A DNA stretch of 62,917 bases from contig CAZRSW010000011.1 in NCBI GenBank assembly GCA_964602845.1, positions 1 through 62,917 on the forward strand, written 5' to 3'. A model generated the notes under the pieces. It saw only the letters and a list, made by a program, of their open reading frames with translations. It did not search any database and was not told the DNA's origin. Shown in pieces: positions 17,867 through 27,661 of this stretch. The position numbers and the translations under genes are program-made. Source of the DNA: CAZRSW01 sp964602845 (GTDB lineage Bacteria; Chloroflexota; Dehalococcoidia; Lucifugimonadales; UBA826). Numbering within the stretch: the first letter of the stretch is position 1; each line of letters opens with the position of its first letter.

Positions 17867-19654
17867 TTATGTGTCACTCGATTCGACCAACTCCTGATAG
17901 TCAACCATTTTCCGAAACATACCCTGGCGCTCATATAATTCTTGGAATGATCCCTCTTCCACTATCTTCCCTTCATTTAATACTAGTATTTGATCAACAG
18001 ATCTTATTGTTGATAGACGATGGGCGATGATTACCATGGTTATTTCACCTTTCATCTCTTCAATATTAGTTTTGATTTCACTTTCTGAAATAGAATCCAA
18101 AGAACTCGTAGCTTCATCCAAAATCAACATTTGAACATCCTTGTAAAGTTCCCGCGCAATATTGATCCGCTGGCGTTGGCCGCCTGAGATATTCAACCCG
18201 TTGTCTCCTAATGACGTTTCCAATCCGTGTGGCAACCCGTTGACAAAATCTTCCAGCAACGACTTATTTAATACTGAATCCATCTTTTTATCATCTGCCC
18301 CTGACAACTCATTTTTCGATTCCCATAGATTAATGTTATTCCTGATGGAATCGGTAAAAATAACATTTTCCTGGGTTACATATCCGATCAAACTTCTAAG
18401 ACTATTTTGCTTAATATTTTTATAATCTATACGACCCATCTTGACAGAACCTTTGTCTGGCTTCACCAAGCCCGTTAGTAGACTAGCGATGGTAGTCTTG
18501 CCTGATCCGGAATCACCAACAATAGCAATAGATGAACGTGGAGGGATCTCAATACTAATTCCTTTCAAGACAAGGTTACTGCCGTCATAACTCTGATACA
18601 CATTGTCTAAAGTGATCGTCTGAGAAAAATCTGGCATGACCCCTTCAGGATTATCAATCTCAAGATTCTCACTCAACTCCTTCTCTAACTTGTTGAAGAC
18701 CTGGATACTACCTGCAGATCCTACAAAGTCCCGATAGTCTGCATACCCAGAAAGAGCATATGCAACAGCTCTCCTGATAAGGAATAGTAGGAATATTACC
18801 TGCACAAGTTCATAGCCCATAAGGTGAACGTTATAAAAGAGAACGACGGCAGCCAATAAAATAGTTATCAACTCCGTTGTCTTGCTAGTAAAAGCATTAA
18901 GAACAGATTGACGAAACAAAATATGAGCCTGCTCAGTTATCGCCCCATTAACACGCCCGAGAATCCTACCGGCAGAATTGGTAGATTTAAGATATTTGAA
19001 ATTTGTTAGCGATTGGATCAACCCAGATTGCAGATCCTCGTTGTTCTTAGTAGCCCTGATGGAATAATCCCGCGTCAAACGATTAATTTTCCTCACTAAG
19101 AATAGAACAGGCAATCCACTTAGAATAACAACGCTGGTAACGAAAGGACTGATCCAAAGAGGCAAGGATATATATACGATAGTGAATCCAAAGGATACGA
19201 GCATTCGCATGCAAGACCTAAAGGCAAAGGCTACCCGATTGTACTCAATGGTTACCGCGTTGGTAAAATATCCTAGTTCTTGAGAAGCAAAAAAGATGTA
19301 ATTTGCTGAAAATATCTTCTCTACCAATCTACTTTTGGTTGTAGCTAATAAATTGGCAATCAACCCACTGGAAAATATCTCCTGATAAACAAGGAAGGCT
19401 GTTCTGAATAAAAAAATACTGACCATCAACAGTAACGCCAGTGGAAGACTGTAGTCTATTCCGAACCATGAGGCTACAGAATTAACTAACTCCGTCAGTT
19501 GGCTAGAGCCTGACCCCGTTTCCAATATAGGCAAAATCAAGCCTACACTCATACCATCGAGAAGTGCCGCTACAAGGATGAACGCAAGCCAAACGTAAAG
19601 CCGATAACCAATCGCTGACTTCAAATAACCAAGGAATGAGAAAAGTTCTTTCAA
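17867..19654 (-). CDS. ABC exporter, MsbA/PglK type (probable lipid-linked glycan flippase)
   Basis: 595-residue half-transporter. The N-terminal membrane domain has about six hydrophobic segments in residues 15-320. The C-terminal ATPase has Walker A GDSGSGKTT, Q-loop YVTQEN, signature NISGGQRQRINIARE, Walker B MLILDEATSSLDS and the switch His in IAHRLST. Fused TM-ATPase proteins of this length in glycan loci include PglK, which flips undecaprenyl-diphosphate oligosaccharides. No Wzx-like flippase or Wzm/Wzt pair is visible in this window, so this protein is the best candidate for export. Function as a drug or lipid exporter cannot be ruled out. Confidence 0.85.
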   Translation of the reverse strand: MKELFSFLGYLKSAIGYRLYVWLAFILVAALLDGMSVGLILPILETGSGSSQLTELVNSVASWFGIDYSLPLALLLMVSIFLFRTAFLVYQEIFSSGLIANLLATTKSRLVEKIFSANYIFFASQELGYFTNAVTIEYNRVAFAFRSCMRMLVSFGFTIVYISLPLWISPFVTSVVILSGLPVLFLVRKINRLTRDYSIRATKNNEDLQSGLIQSLTNFKYLKSTNSAGRILGRVNGAITEQAHILFRQSVLNAFTSKTTELITILLAAVVLFYNVHLMGYELVQVIFLLFLIRRAVAYALSGYADYRDFVGSAGSIQVFNKLEKELSENLEIDNPEGVMPDFSQTITLDNVYQSYDGSNLVLKGISIEIPPRSSIAIVGDSGSGKTTIASLLTGLVKPDKGSVKMGRIDYKNIKQNSLRSLIGYVTQENVIFTDSIRNNINLWESKNELSGADDKKMDSVLNKSLLEDFVNGLPHGLETSLGDNGLNISGGQRQRINIARELYKDVQMLILDEATSSLDSISESEIKTNIEEMKGEITMVIIAHRLSTIRSVDQILVLNEGKIVEEGSFQELYERQGMFRKMVDYQELVESSDT

Positions 19655-19687
19655 ATGTCCACTGATCCGCCCACTACACTTGCTTAA

Positions 19688-20932
19688 TCACTGGTGCGGA
19701 GCTACTTCGGTGCCTTTATCAATCATCTGAGACAAAATTGACGCATATTCTTCATCCACTTTGTCCTCAGACGCGGCAGCTCTAATAGAATCACTACATC
19801 TCAAAAGCGAATCTATTCCAATCTTGGAAGCTAAAACAACAAATTGTGAAAACTCTTTGGGATCTCTGTTGCTCTCATACCCATTTCGTCCATTAACTAT
19901 CCATTGGTCTGTTATACCCTCCAGGATGCAAGCGACAACGGGAGTAGCACATGCTATTGATTCTATCAAAGGGGTCCCTAAACCTTCACTAAGTGAGGTT
20001 ATAGCATATACATCAGATAAATTCATCAGGTCTTCCGGATTGCTCAAAAAACCTGGCTTTAATTCCACTCTTGATTCGAGTCCATATAACTTAATCCTCC
20101 TAACTATCGCGTCAAAGTATTCCTGATCACGTTTTTCGAATGGTCCAGATTCAGACAAAGGACCCGCTAAAATAAGCTTAAATTCATTCGGCAAGTGTTT
20201 CAAAACCTCCAACAAAAATATCTGGTTTTTATTTGGATTGAACTTGCCTATACTACTGATCACCGTATCAGCCGAATTAAACTTCGTGAGCTGAATCCGC
20301 AATTGATCACGTTGACCCTGTAGGGGTTTGAATCTACTGGCATCCACGGGATTAGGTCTGGTCCATAGATTCTTGGTAACACCGTGGTTTATACACATGT
20401 CCCGAAGACGTTTCGAAATGCATATTATTTGAGTGGCCTTTGGCAAATCACACCCCCAAATCCACTTAATGAACCTCATCTCGTTTGCCCAAGGTGTCTT
20501 ACGATCGGAGGTCAGTTCTAGTATAATTGGTTTCCTAAAAATCTTGGCAAATGATATAGCTGCATTGGTAACTGTTACATGGCCAAAGATATGTATGAGA
20601 TCAAACTCATTTCTAGTCTTATAAAGAAACCAAAATGCCGGGAAAAATTCCCTGACATAGCTAATTCGCTGAGCAAATAATTTTTGAAGATACCCGAATA
20701 TCCGAAACCTGGGACGGCTACAACTCGTTCCATATGATTTTTCACTTGAAACACGTTTGATTGACACATTATCAAACATATACGATTGTGATGTGTCAAA
20801 AGCCTCCGATCCAGTCATAACTTGAAAGTTTATACCAAACTTATTACGTAATCTTAGATAAGTCTGGTGAGCTCTGTTACCAGACCCAGAGTATTCGGGG
20901 GGATATTTACTGCTCACGACCAGAACATTCAC
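19688..20932 (-). CDS. Glycosyltransferase family 4
   Basis: 414-residue GT-B enzyme. The N-terminus VLVVSSKYPPEYSGSGNRAH is typical of GT4 acceptor domains. The donor domain shows ISSIGKFNPNKNQIFLLEVL, LILAGPLSESG and SEGLGTPLIESIACATPVVA with the E-x7-E motif. It starts from ATG at 20932, 15 bp downstream of the asparagine-synthase-related gene. Donor sugar unknown. Confidence 0.87.
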   Translation of the reverse strand: MNVLVVSSKYPPEYSGSGNRAHQTYLRLRNKFGINFQVMTGSEAFDTSQSYMFDNVSIKRVSSEKSYGTSCSRPRFRIFGYLQKLFAQRISYVREFFPAFWFLYKTRNEFDLIHIFGHVTVTNAAISFAKIFRKPIILELTSDRKTPWANEMRFIKWIWGCDLPKATQIICISKRLRDMCINHGVTKNLWTRPNPVDASRFKPLQGQRDQLRIQLTKFNSADTVISSIGKFNPNKNQIFLLEVLKHLPNEFKLILAGPLSESGPFEKRDQEYFDAIVRRIKLYGLESRVELKPGFLSNPEDLMNLSDVYAITSLSEGLGTPLIESIACATPVVACILEGITDQWIVNGRNGYESNRDPKEFSQFVVLASKIGIDSLLRCSDSIRAAASEDKVDEEYASILSQMIDKGTEVAPHQ

Positions 20933-20947
20933 GTCGAATATAACAAT

Positions 20948-22636
20948 CTATTTTATGCGTCTGGGATCTAGCCCGTATAATTTCATCATGAATTCTTTTA
21001 AAACCAGCGAGTCCGTATGCCTCTTGTCAAGATCTTTGAAAACATACCTGAGAAAGCCAAATCCTTTTTCTACCGCAACTGAATGAGTCTTGTACAATCT
21101 TATATGGCGCTTAATTTGTAAGTATTTTCTTATCACTATGCCCAAGGCCGGAACGGATTGGAGGTGATTCAACAATTTCCTCCGACTCAAACCCGTACCC
21201 CACCTGCCAGTTTCCAATCGCTTCACTATAGGTTCCCGACTCCAATGAGTTAACGGACGATGGCTAGTGAACATTTCCTCAGGGTAGTTTTCAGACACGG
21301 ATTTTTGATACAGATACTGGCCTTTTTTAAGTCTCAACGGAACCTTGCGCCAAAAATCCATTATTTTTCTGTCCCAAAGAGGCATAGCCCATGAGTACCC
21401 GAAGTATTCATGCTGTCGAACCAGATTAACTATATATTTCGATTGCCTCTCTTGCCATTCCCAGTGCTCATATATCGATGCTATATATTCCTCCGAACTA
21501 TTCCCATCGAATTTAGTTACACTTTTGATCTTTTCTTCGGCCACAGTTCTCAATTGAGGCCTATTAATCAAATTTTCCCAAAGTGAGTAATGTTTAGTAC
21601 ACATCAGTTTGATAAAATCTGTTGGGTCCGAATTCAGCCTAGGATCAAATATCACCTTGAGATGATTACCCGCCACGAAATCACCCGATATCCCTGTAAC
21701 AAACACCGCATCTTTGGCTGCCAAACCTTTATCCCTGATGATATTCAGACTAGGCCAGTCCCAATAATGAGGTAACGACACACCATTTGAGGCAAATTTC
21801 CAGTAGTCATGTAAATTTTCATCATTCAGCGTATCCGCCCATAAGTGCCCAGAATATTCTGTAAGACTCCAACTGTAATCGAAATCCTGCGCCACAGCAC
21901 GTGCCCCGATAGCTTCTTTAGAATCCTTTTTACCGTAGGTGTAACAAATCACGTTGTTATAATGAAAGTACCTGAGCATTCCAACAACTAACTTGGAATC
22001 TAAGCCAGCGCTTAATGCAACTACCACCTGGCGACCATCAAGGAATGCAATGAAACGTCTGAAAACATCTTCCAAGATTTTAAAATATTCCGATGAAAGA
22101 TCTTCTTCAGTTTCACCGGAATCATATTCACACAACCACTCATAGTACCGTTGGGTCTTTAAGAAGACTCCAGGCTTCCAAAATAATATCTCCCCCGACT
22201 GTAGCGAGCTCAATTCACTATATATCGTCAACGACCCAGAAACGAGACCAGACAAAGCTAATTCTGCAGTGGCTTCCTCGTTTAGTTCCTCCGAATCCGA
22301 TGCTATCAGAGTTACGTCATCTGATATTTCAAACTTGCAGGGATCGCGACGATAAGTCAGTGGTATAGAACGTACCCGGTCAACTGCAGCGTAAAGTTGG
22401 AATCCATCCCAGGCAATAAAAGCAAAATTGCCGTCTATTCTATCCAAGAACTGAACCAGACTATTCTCACTCTCAAGATGCCTACAAACATGATCAGCAA
22501 AGGATTCACCACGTAGTACATCCCCTCCATAATAGACCCATCCCGTAGCCCAAACGGAGTAGGCTCCTGACTTAACGGACCTCCAGTCCCGTTTCTCAGA
22601 AAATTTTAGTCTTTGCCGGAGTTCGTCGGGTTTCAT
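20948..22636 (-). CDS. Asparagine synthase-related protein lacking the N-terminal cysteine
   Basis: 562 residues with the two-domain shape of AsnB. The N-terminal Ntn-like half keeps FLDRIDGNFAFIAWDG but begins MKPDELRQRL, so it lacks the Cys2 nucleophile and cannot hydrolyse glutamine in the usual way. The C-terminal ATP pyrophosphatase half has a modified P-loop, VVALSAGLDSKLV (usual SGGxDS). Such proteins may adenylate a carboxylate and use ammonia or another amine, as in beta-lactam synthetase-type relatives (family knowledge). It overlaps the 531-residue unknown gene by 4 bp, so the two products may act together. Confidence 0.75.
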   Translation of the reverse strand: MKPDELRQRLKFSEKRDWRSVKSGAYSVWATGWVYYGGDVLRGESFADHVCRHLESENSLVQFLDRIDGNFAFIAWDGFQLYAAVDRVRSIPLTYRRDPCKFEISDDVTLIASDSEELNEEATAELALSGLVSGSLTIYSELSSLQSGEILFWKPGVFLKTQRYYEWLCEYDSGETEEDLSSEYFKILEDVFRRFIAFLDGRQVVVALSAGLDSKLVVGMLRYFHYNNVICYTYGKKDSKEAIGARAVAQDFDYSWSLTEYSGHLWADTLNDENLHDYWKFASNGVSLPHYWDWPSLNIIRDKGLAAKDAVFVTGISGDFVAGNHLKVIFDPRLNSDPTDFIKLMCTKHYSLWENLINRPQLRTVAEEKIKSVTKFDGNSSEEYIASIYEHWEWQERQSKYIVNLVRQHEYFGYSWAMPLWDRKIMDFWRKVPLRLKKGQYLYQKSVSENYPEEMFTSHRPLTHWSREPIVKRLETGRWGTGLSRRKLLNHLQSVPALGIVIRKYLQIKRHIRLYKTHSVAVEKGFGFLRYVFKDLDKRHTDSLVLKEFMMKLYGLDPRRIK

Positions 22637-24228
22637 GCCAAATACTGCTCCATATACGATGGGTCATTGAGAGCCCGTGACACCTCGATCGATTCCCGCA
22701 GTTCATCCCATATAACCTGTAATCGATTCCTTTCGTCAAACCAGGCCTCAACAAACGAGCATCGCCTAGACAAAACTTCTCGTGCAGTCTGACTATAAGT
22801 CTCATATCCATGATTGATCAAGATGACTGGTTTACCGGTAGCAATAGCAAGCCCAAAAGTATTGGTCGAGGAATATTCAAACAAAAATGCATCGGCTGTG
22901 TCCGCAATTTCTTCAAATGACTGGGTCAGCAAATTGGCACCTAATCCATCTATAAATTCGCTGGGCACCTCAATCGATGAAGCTGGATGTGGTTTAAGGA
23001 GCATATCATATCCCCATCCTTGCATTTTATTTATCAACCTATACTGCCAGTCTATCTGAACAATATCTGGGATCATGGGGGTGAAATGAATTCTTTCTCC
23101 TGCGTAAAACATCGGCAGATACATTACCGACCTTATCTTCCTTCCAGATGTCATGCCTTTTCTCTTGTCAGAAAATATGGAGTATTCGCTCTTGTATTGG
23201 CGTTTATCATCGGGAGTGATTATGGTTGGCAACTTCGGACCAGAAATAAAGTCGGCTTGCATACCTTCCTCAAGCCCCCTCCTATTGGCTACACTCGACG
23301 TGACATAAAAGTCGCATGACTCAAATTCGAATGCACTTGGTACAGGCGTAACCAAATGGCCTTGGCCTTGAGCATGCTCAAACCCTGTATTTTCCCCACC
23401 AGTCAAACGTACAGCATTCCTTAATATGCGCGTCCATACAGAGCCTCCATGACCGGTCCATAACCTAGTCGGTACCTTATCCGGGATCGAGGTCAAATAG
23501 GTCAGCCTCGCCCCGCAATTCGATAATCCAGTGGAAAGCCAACGACTAAAATAGTCCGATATTTCCCTTGTCATCATCCCCTCAGACTTAGAAAAAGACT
23601 CATTCACAGCTGACAAAGCCTTGTCTAAAAACGTGGAGCTGATCTCAAATTCTTTTCTAAACCTTTCAGATTCTCCTAATATATTGGGGAACCATACAGA
23701 TCGAGATTTCAGCCTCACTATTTGTTTTGACGCGCGCGCTTGGTGGTCTATCAAAGGTAGCCGCTGAATCGTCGTTATCCCACTAGCCTGGTCACGGCGC
23801 AGAAGCTTACCTAGACCGAGCCCATTCCATTCAAGAAACACCCGTGTATGATACAGAGTGTCTCTTCCTACACGCCGATGCTGGGGAACCCCGGAAACCA
23901 ACTGCTCAAGGAGTTTTGGCACGCCAGTATTAGCAACGGAGTCTGACACAGTCTCTGGCAACAACATCGGGGCAAGAGAACTATTGGAATTAGTCTTTTG
24001 TAGTCTGAGCGATAATGCGGAAGCCCGGTACTTACCTATTATCTCAACAATTAATGGGACCATAAGTATCCTGAGCAAATCTCTCTCGAGCTGAGACGCA
24101 TCCGACCTACACAAAGCAGTCAACGACTTTAAGGCCGTATCTCTCACCAAATTCAACTCGTCCCTAGAAATCGGCCAGGTGAGATCCTTGACCCCATTTT
24201 CATCAAATGCCAATTCGTTCGTATTCAA
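22633..24228 (-). CDS. Putative surface-carbohydrate biosynthesis protein, GT-B-like (LIC12162-like?)
   Basis: 531 residues; I do not recognise the family with confidence. Features in the second half suggest a GT-B or CDP-glycerol glycerophosphotransferase-like fold: WTGHGGSVWTRIL, GWGYDMLLKPHPASS, FLFEYSSTNTFGLAIATGKP and VILINHGYETY. The KPHP motif and a 'SSTNTFGLA' strand occur in polymerising transferases of nonulosonate and teichoic-acid loci. The N-terminal 200 residues match nothing I know. It overlaps the Cys-less asparagine-synthase-like gene by 4 bp. The role is inferred only from these motifs and context. Confidence 0.5.
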   Translation of the reverse strand: MNTNELAFDENGVKDLTWPISRDELNLVRDTALKSLTALCRSDASQLERDLLRILMVPLIVEIIGKYRASALSLRLQKTNSNSSLAPMLLPETVSDSVANTGVPKLLEQLVSGVPQHRRVGRDTLYHTRVFLEWNGLGLGKLLRRDQASGITTIQRLPLIDHQARASKQIVRLKSRSVWFPNILGESERFRKEFEISSTFLDKALSAVNESFSKSEGMMTREISDYFSRWLSTGLSNCGARLTYLTSIPDKVPTRLWTGHGGSVWTRILRNAVRLTGGENTGFEHAQGQGHLVTPVPSAFEFESCDFYVTSSVANRRGLEEGMQADFISGPKLPTIITPDDKRQYKSEYSIFSDKRKGMTSGRKIRSVMYLPMFYAGERIHFTPMIPDIVQIDWQYRLINKMQGWGYDMLLKPHPASSIEVPSEFIDGLGANLLTQSFEEIADTADAFLFEYSSTNTFGLAIATGKPVILINHGYETYSQTAREVLSRRCSFVEAWFDERNRLQVIWDELRESIEVSRALNDPSYMEQYLA

Positions 24229-24374
24229 TTTACGCTGTTATATTTAAACTCAATTTTTTGTAATAACTGTTAGAAGCTAAACGACAACTGAACCTACATT
24301 TTGATGTGGAAAAGAGTAACCATTCCAATATCTCAGCCACTCCTCACTGACATGTTGACTAAATTCCATGTTGC

Positions 24375-24935
24375 TCAGGTGACAGGAGAAAATTCTTCCT
24401 TAATTAACCCTTGTATGATCACGTCTTGATATTTTCGGTCCAGCAAGCGATGTTGTCGTAAAATCCCCTCGGTTTTATATCCCAACTTGCAGTTGCTATT
24501 GATCCCTCCGGCATTAGACGTAAATGCACCGGAAAGAACCCTGTGAAGTCCCAGAGTGAAAAAAGCGAAACTTAACAACAAACTTCTAGATTCCGTCGCA
24601 AAACCTTTGTTCCAATAGTCTTTCCGTCCTATTAATATTCCTTCCCATGCAAACTTGTGCAACCAATCAATTCCCTGGAGAGTGATATTTCCTATGTGCA
24701 AATTGGTTCTCTTGCAAACAATCGCAAAAAGAAACCTATCTTCCTTGCCCGCAAAACTTCTTACATATGACGTGACTGAATCTAACGTCTGGGGAATATT
24801 AGCTACATCTAGAAAGCGGTTGACCTCTTTATCCAAAAGCCAACCAAGATATTCTTCCGAAATAAATTTCTCTTCAAATGGAATCAAATCGACCCTTTCA
24901 CCACACAGAGTTTCAAGACATTCCAAATTGACCAT
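24375..24935 (-). CDS. GNAT N-acetyltransferase (RimJ/PseH-like)
   Basis: About 186 residues of the GNAT superfamily. LIPFEEKFISEEYLGWLLDK opens the fold, FLFAIVCKRTNLHIGNITLQ gives the central strands, and GILIGRKDYWNKGFATE is the acetyl-CoA-binding motif. The following HRVLSGAF...NSNCKLGYKTEG is typical of the RimJ/RimL group, which includes PseH and LegH. It lies next to pseG- and pseC-like genes, so N-acetylation of a 4-amino-4,6-dideoxy sugar nucleotide is probable (inference). ATG at 24935 is preceded by GAGGA about 11 bp upstream; a GTG at 24953 is an alternative start. Confidence 0.8.
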   Translation of the reverse strand: MVNLECLETLCGERVDLIPFEEKFISEEYLGWLLDKEVNRFLDVANIPQTLDSVTSYVRSFAGKEDRFLFAIVCKRTNLHIGNITLQGIDWLHKFAWEGILIGRKDYWNKGFATESRSLLLSFAFFTLGLHRVLSGAFTSNAGGINSNCKLGYKTEGILRQHRLLDRKYQDVIIQGLIKEEFSPVT

Positions 24936-25147
24936 ATTACTAAATATCCTCACATTACTTTAGAATATTCGTTGCATTTTCGACCAGATAAACGCTGACT
25001 CACACCAACAAATCAGTGATGGATAGATCTATTTATAGTAGGTAGTAGGGTAGGGCAAACCACCCATTTGAGTTTCAGGCATACTGGTACAACCTTTTAC
25101 GATTGGACCAAGGTTAAAAAATTCTATAAAACTATTGATCCAGAGTC

Positions 25148-26191
25148 TTAAGAAGCATAGGAAAACATTATCTCTTCCATAACATCGACTATACGTTCCC
25201 TGCCTAACCCATCTGTTACATTTCGAGACAAGGATGCCACAACCCTCCGTCTCTTACACTCATTAGATAAGAGCTCAATAGTATGTATTAACAAATCAGC
25301 ATCGATATTATCGGCGTCACCACAGTAGACCGCCAGCCCTAGGCGATGTAACTCCTTGGCTATAGCAACCTGATTCTCAGCAACGGAAACAACTATGATG
25401 GGTACCCCAACTAACAACATTTCAAATCCAGTAGTTCCACTTGAACATATGGCTACGTCTGCCCATTTCATATAGTGAGACAGATCAACTGAGAATTGAT
25501 AGCTATTTACAGATATACCGGGTTTGCCTTCCATAGAATCTCGCAAGCCGCTTGTGGAAACATTTCCAACAATCGCAACGTCAATATTTTGGGTATCGAA
25601 GCAATCAAGAGCGCTGAGAATTTTAAGTATCACACCGGTTTGATCTATGCCCCCCATCGTGATCAGTAACTTTAGTCTATCGGATTCACAACACTCGGGA
25701 TAATCTGCGTCAACAACTTCAAGAATTTTATTTCTGAAAACAAAATAGTCTGTCCCTAATAACTGTACACATCCCTTGTTGACCGTATAATCATAATAGC
25801 TACCTGTAACATTCTGATTAACGAGTACGCTGGCTTTGTATGCCACCATGTCAGAATCATCGTCAAAAATCAACAGAGGTGCGATTTCAGAAAACCTGTC
25901 AAACCATGTAGATCTCTGTTTTAGATGATATCCATCAACAACTAGAAATGTTGGACCACCCTGTACGATACGTTCAATTATCGGTTCCAAATCAACTGAG
26001 TCGTCGACCGAAACCAATTCGATATCAGGACTGGAGCTTTCCAACAGACGCTGACCCTGATTGTTTATCGACGAAAAAAACTTGACTTCCCATCCTCCGA
26101 TTATCAACACTTCAGCTAACCCTATGCACCGGCTTAGGTGGCCTAACCCTACCGTGGCGTTCCCGTCAACTCGAAAAATTGCTGTCGCCAC
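25148..26191 (-). CDS. pseG: PseG-like UDP-2,4-diacetamido-2,4,6-trideoxy-sugar hydrolase
   Basis: GT-B-like nucleotide-sugar hydrolase of 347 residues. The N-terminus IFRVDGNATVGLGHLSRC is the PseG hallmark, with the glycine-rich loop and catalytic His. LITMGGIDQTGVILKILSAL and ICSSGTTGFEMLLVGVPIIV form the UDP-binding half. PseG removes UDP from the bacillosamine/altrosamine-type intermediate before condensation with phosphoenolpyruvate in pseudaminic acid synthesis. Start is GTG at 26191, 6 bp after the aminotransferase stop. PseB, PseC and a GNAT are neighbours. No PseI is adjacent, which is unusual. Confidence 0.85.
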   Translation of the reverse strand: MATAIFRVDGNATVGLGHLSRCIGLAEVLIIGGWEVKFFSSINNQGQRLLESSSPDIELVSVDDSVDLEPIIERIVQGGPTFLVVDGYHLKQRSTWFDRFSEIAPLLIFDDDSDMVAYKASVLVNQNVTGSYYDYTVNKGCVQLLGTDYFVFRNKILEVVDADYPECCESDRLKLLITMGGIDQTGVILKILSALDCFDTQNIDVAIVGNVSTSGLRDSMEGKPGISVNSYQFSVDLSHYMKWADVAICSSGTTGFEMLLVGVPIIVVSVAENQVAIAKELHRLGLAVYCGDADNIDADLLIHTIELLSNECKRRRVVASLSRNVTDGLGRERIVDVMEEIMFSYAS

Positions 26192-26197
26192 TTCTCT

Positions 26198-27529
26198 CTA
26201 AGTCAACCTTTGAAAACCTGGCATGGGCACATTGTCATTCAGCAACTCTCTGACTCTCCCCGCATCAATAGCAATCATGATCTCCTCTAGCACTTCGGTG
26301 AGAGAATCAGTATATGAAGCTATATGCTCTTCCGTGTGAGCGTACATAGCATAGAATAGATTCAGCGACAGGTAACCTCTACTCAACATCTTCTTCGTCA
26401 AAAGGCCGCGAACTGCGAGAGGATCCTCACACTGGAAATCCACATGGGTAAGGGCCGGCATTCCCTTCGCTGAAAGTGGAAAGCCAATGGTATTTGCGAC
26501 CTCCGAGACAGATTCCTGATAAACGGTCCCAATGTGATTTAAGTGACTTGAAACATCTTCCCTAATATGCTTTTTGATAGTCGCAAGCGCAGCAGTGGGC
26601 CCAATACGTTCTGTCCAACTAGTACTGCTTATGAATGTGCTCTGAGCGGCCTCCATCACATCAGATGTACCCACCACCGCGGCCATGGCGTAACCATTGC
26701 TTATCGACTTAGCAAATACCGCAATGTCTGGATTAACACCATACTTGAGATGAATACCACCGACACATTGACGGAACCCTGTAGTGATCTCATCAAAAAC
26801 AAGAACAGCATCATGCTCATTGGCTAAGCGTTTAACGCCCTCTAGAAATCCTGGGCTTGGCTCGTTGTATCTTATGGGTTCCATCACCACGGCAGCGACA
26901 TTACCCCGATTAGATTCCAGTAGATTCTGAAGTTCTTCCAACTCGTTATATCGAAATGGTAAGGCGGTACCTGCAAGCCCCCTAGGCACTCCTCTAGGTT
27001 CAAGGCCTTGCAACAAGTGATGATCTAGAGCTCCTTCTGCAGAAATATTCGCTGCAAGGTACCAATCACTCCATCCATGATATCCACAGAATATGATTTT
27101 GTCCCTACCTGTATATGCTCTAGATATTCTTACCGCAACTGCCATCGCCTCCCCCCCGGATCTAGCGTACCGAACCTTATCTGCCCACGGATGAATATCA
27201 CAAAGTAATTCCGCAAGTTCCACCTCCTCTGGACAATTCAACGTTGTGGCAACCCCTTTCTTTATAGCGCCGATTACGGCGTCATCAACATCGGGATCGG
27301 CATAACCCAAAATACACGCCCCAATACCCCCATAACTCAGATCCATATATGTCCTTCCGTCTATGCCTCTAACTTCACATCCCTTGGCAGAGTCATAATA
27401 ACTTGGCCAATATTCCGGCAGAATATTCTCCGGTCTCTTTGATAATAATTGGGTCCCTCCGGGAATAATCCTCCTCGCCTTAGCGTAGTATTCTGATCCG
27501 GATTGAGGCTTACTAGTATTTCTTTTCAA
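26198..27529 (-). CDS. Class III PLP aminotransferase, glutamate-1-semialdehyde aminomutase-like
   Basis: 443-residue PLP enzyme of fold type I, class III. Landmarks are GAT-like IIPGGTQLLSKRPE, RYARSGGEAMAVAVRISRAY, GYHGWSDWYLA, LVFDEITTGFRQCVGG and the PLP lysine in AVFAKSISNGYAMAAVVG. HemL-like paralogues occur inside pseudaminic-acid-type loci, usually beside SpsF-like proteins. Their exact reaction is not known to me. The location between pseC- and pseG-like genes suggests a sugar substrate rather than haem synthesis. The start is TTG at 27529, supported by GGAGGA seven bases upstream. Confidence 0.82.
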   Translation of the reverse strand: MKRNTSKPQSGSEYYAKARRIIPGGTQLLSKRPENILPEYWPSYYDSAKGCEVRGIDGRTYMDLSYGGIGACILGYADPDVDDAVIGAIKKGVATTLNCPEEVELAELLCDIHPWADKVRYARSGGEAMAVAVRISRAYTGRDKIIFCGYHGWSDWYLAANISAEGALDHHLLQGLEPRGVPRGLAGTALPFRYNELEELQNLLESNRGNVAAVVMEPIRYNEPSPGFLEGVKRLANEHDAVLVFDEITTGFRQCVGGIHLKYGVNPDIAVFAKSISNGYAMAAVVGTSDVMEAAQSTFISSTSWTERIGPTAALATIKKHIREDVSSHLNHIGTVYQESVSEVANTIGFPLSAKGMPALTHVDFQCEDPLAVRGLLTKKMLSRGYLSLNLFYAMYAHTEEHIASYTDSLTEVLEEIMIAIDAGRVRELLNDNVPMPGFQRLT

Positions 27530-27535
27530 TTACAT

Positions 27536-27541
27536 TCCTCC
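27536..27541 (-). promoter_or_regulatory. Shine-Dalgarno site fixing the TTG start of the class III aminotransferase
   Basis: The minus strand reads GGAGGA seven bases before TTG at 27529. This near-perfect anti-16S match supports the non-ATG start; no competing in-frame ATG is nearby. Confidence 0.6.
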
Positions 27542-27661
27542 GTCGACCATCTTTTCTGTGAGAGATGGAATACCATATATCCCCCATCAAACAACTCATC
27601 TCCCGCTGGTGATTTTCCTAAATCTCGATCATCCATATATACCTTAAAGAAAATCGATTAC

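Noticed and set aside
25091..25115. Inverted repeat AACCTT...AAGGTT next to an A-run, possible terminator
   Set aside because: Only 6-bp arms, AT-rich and with a 13-base loop. In the minus-strand transcript the T-run precedes the stem rather than following it.
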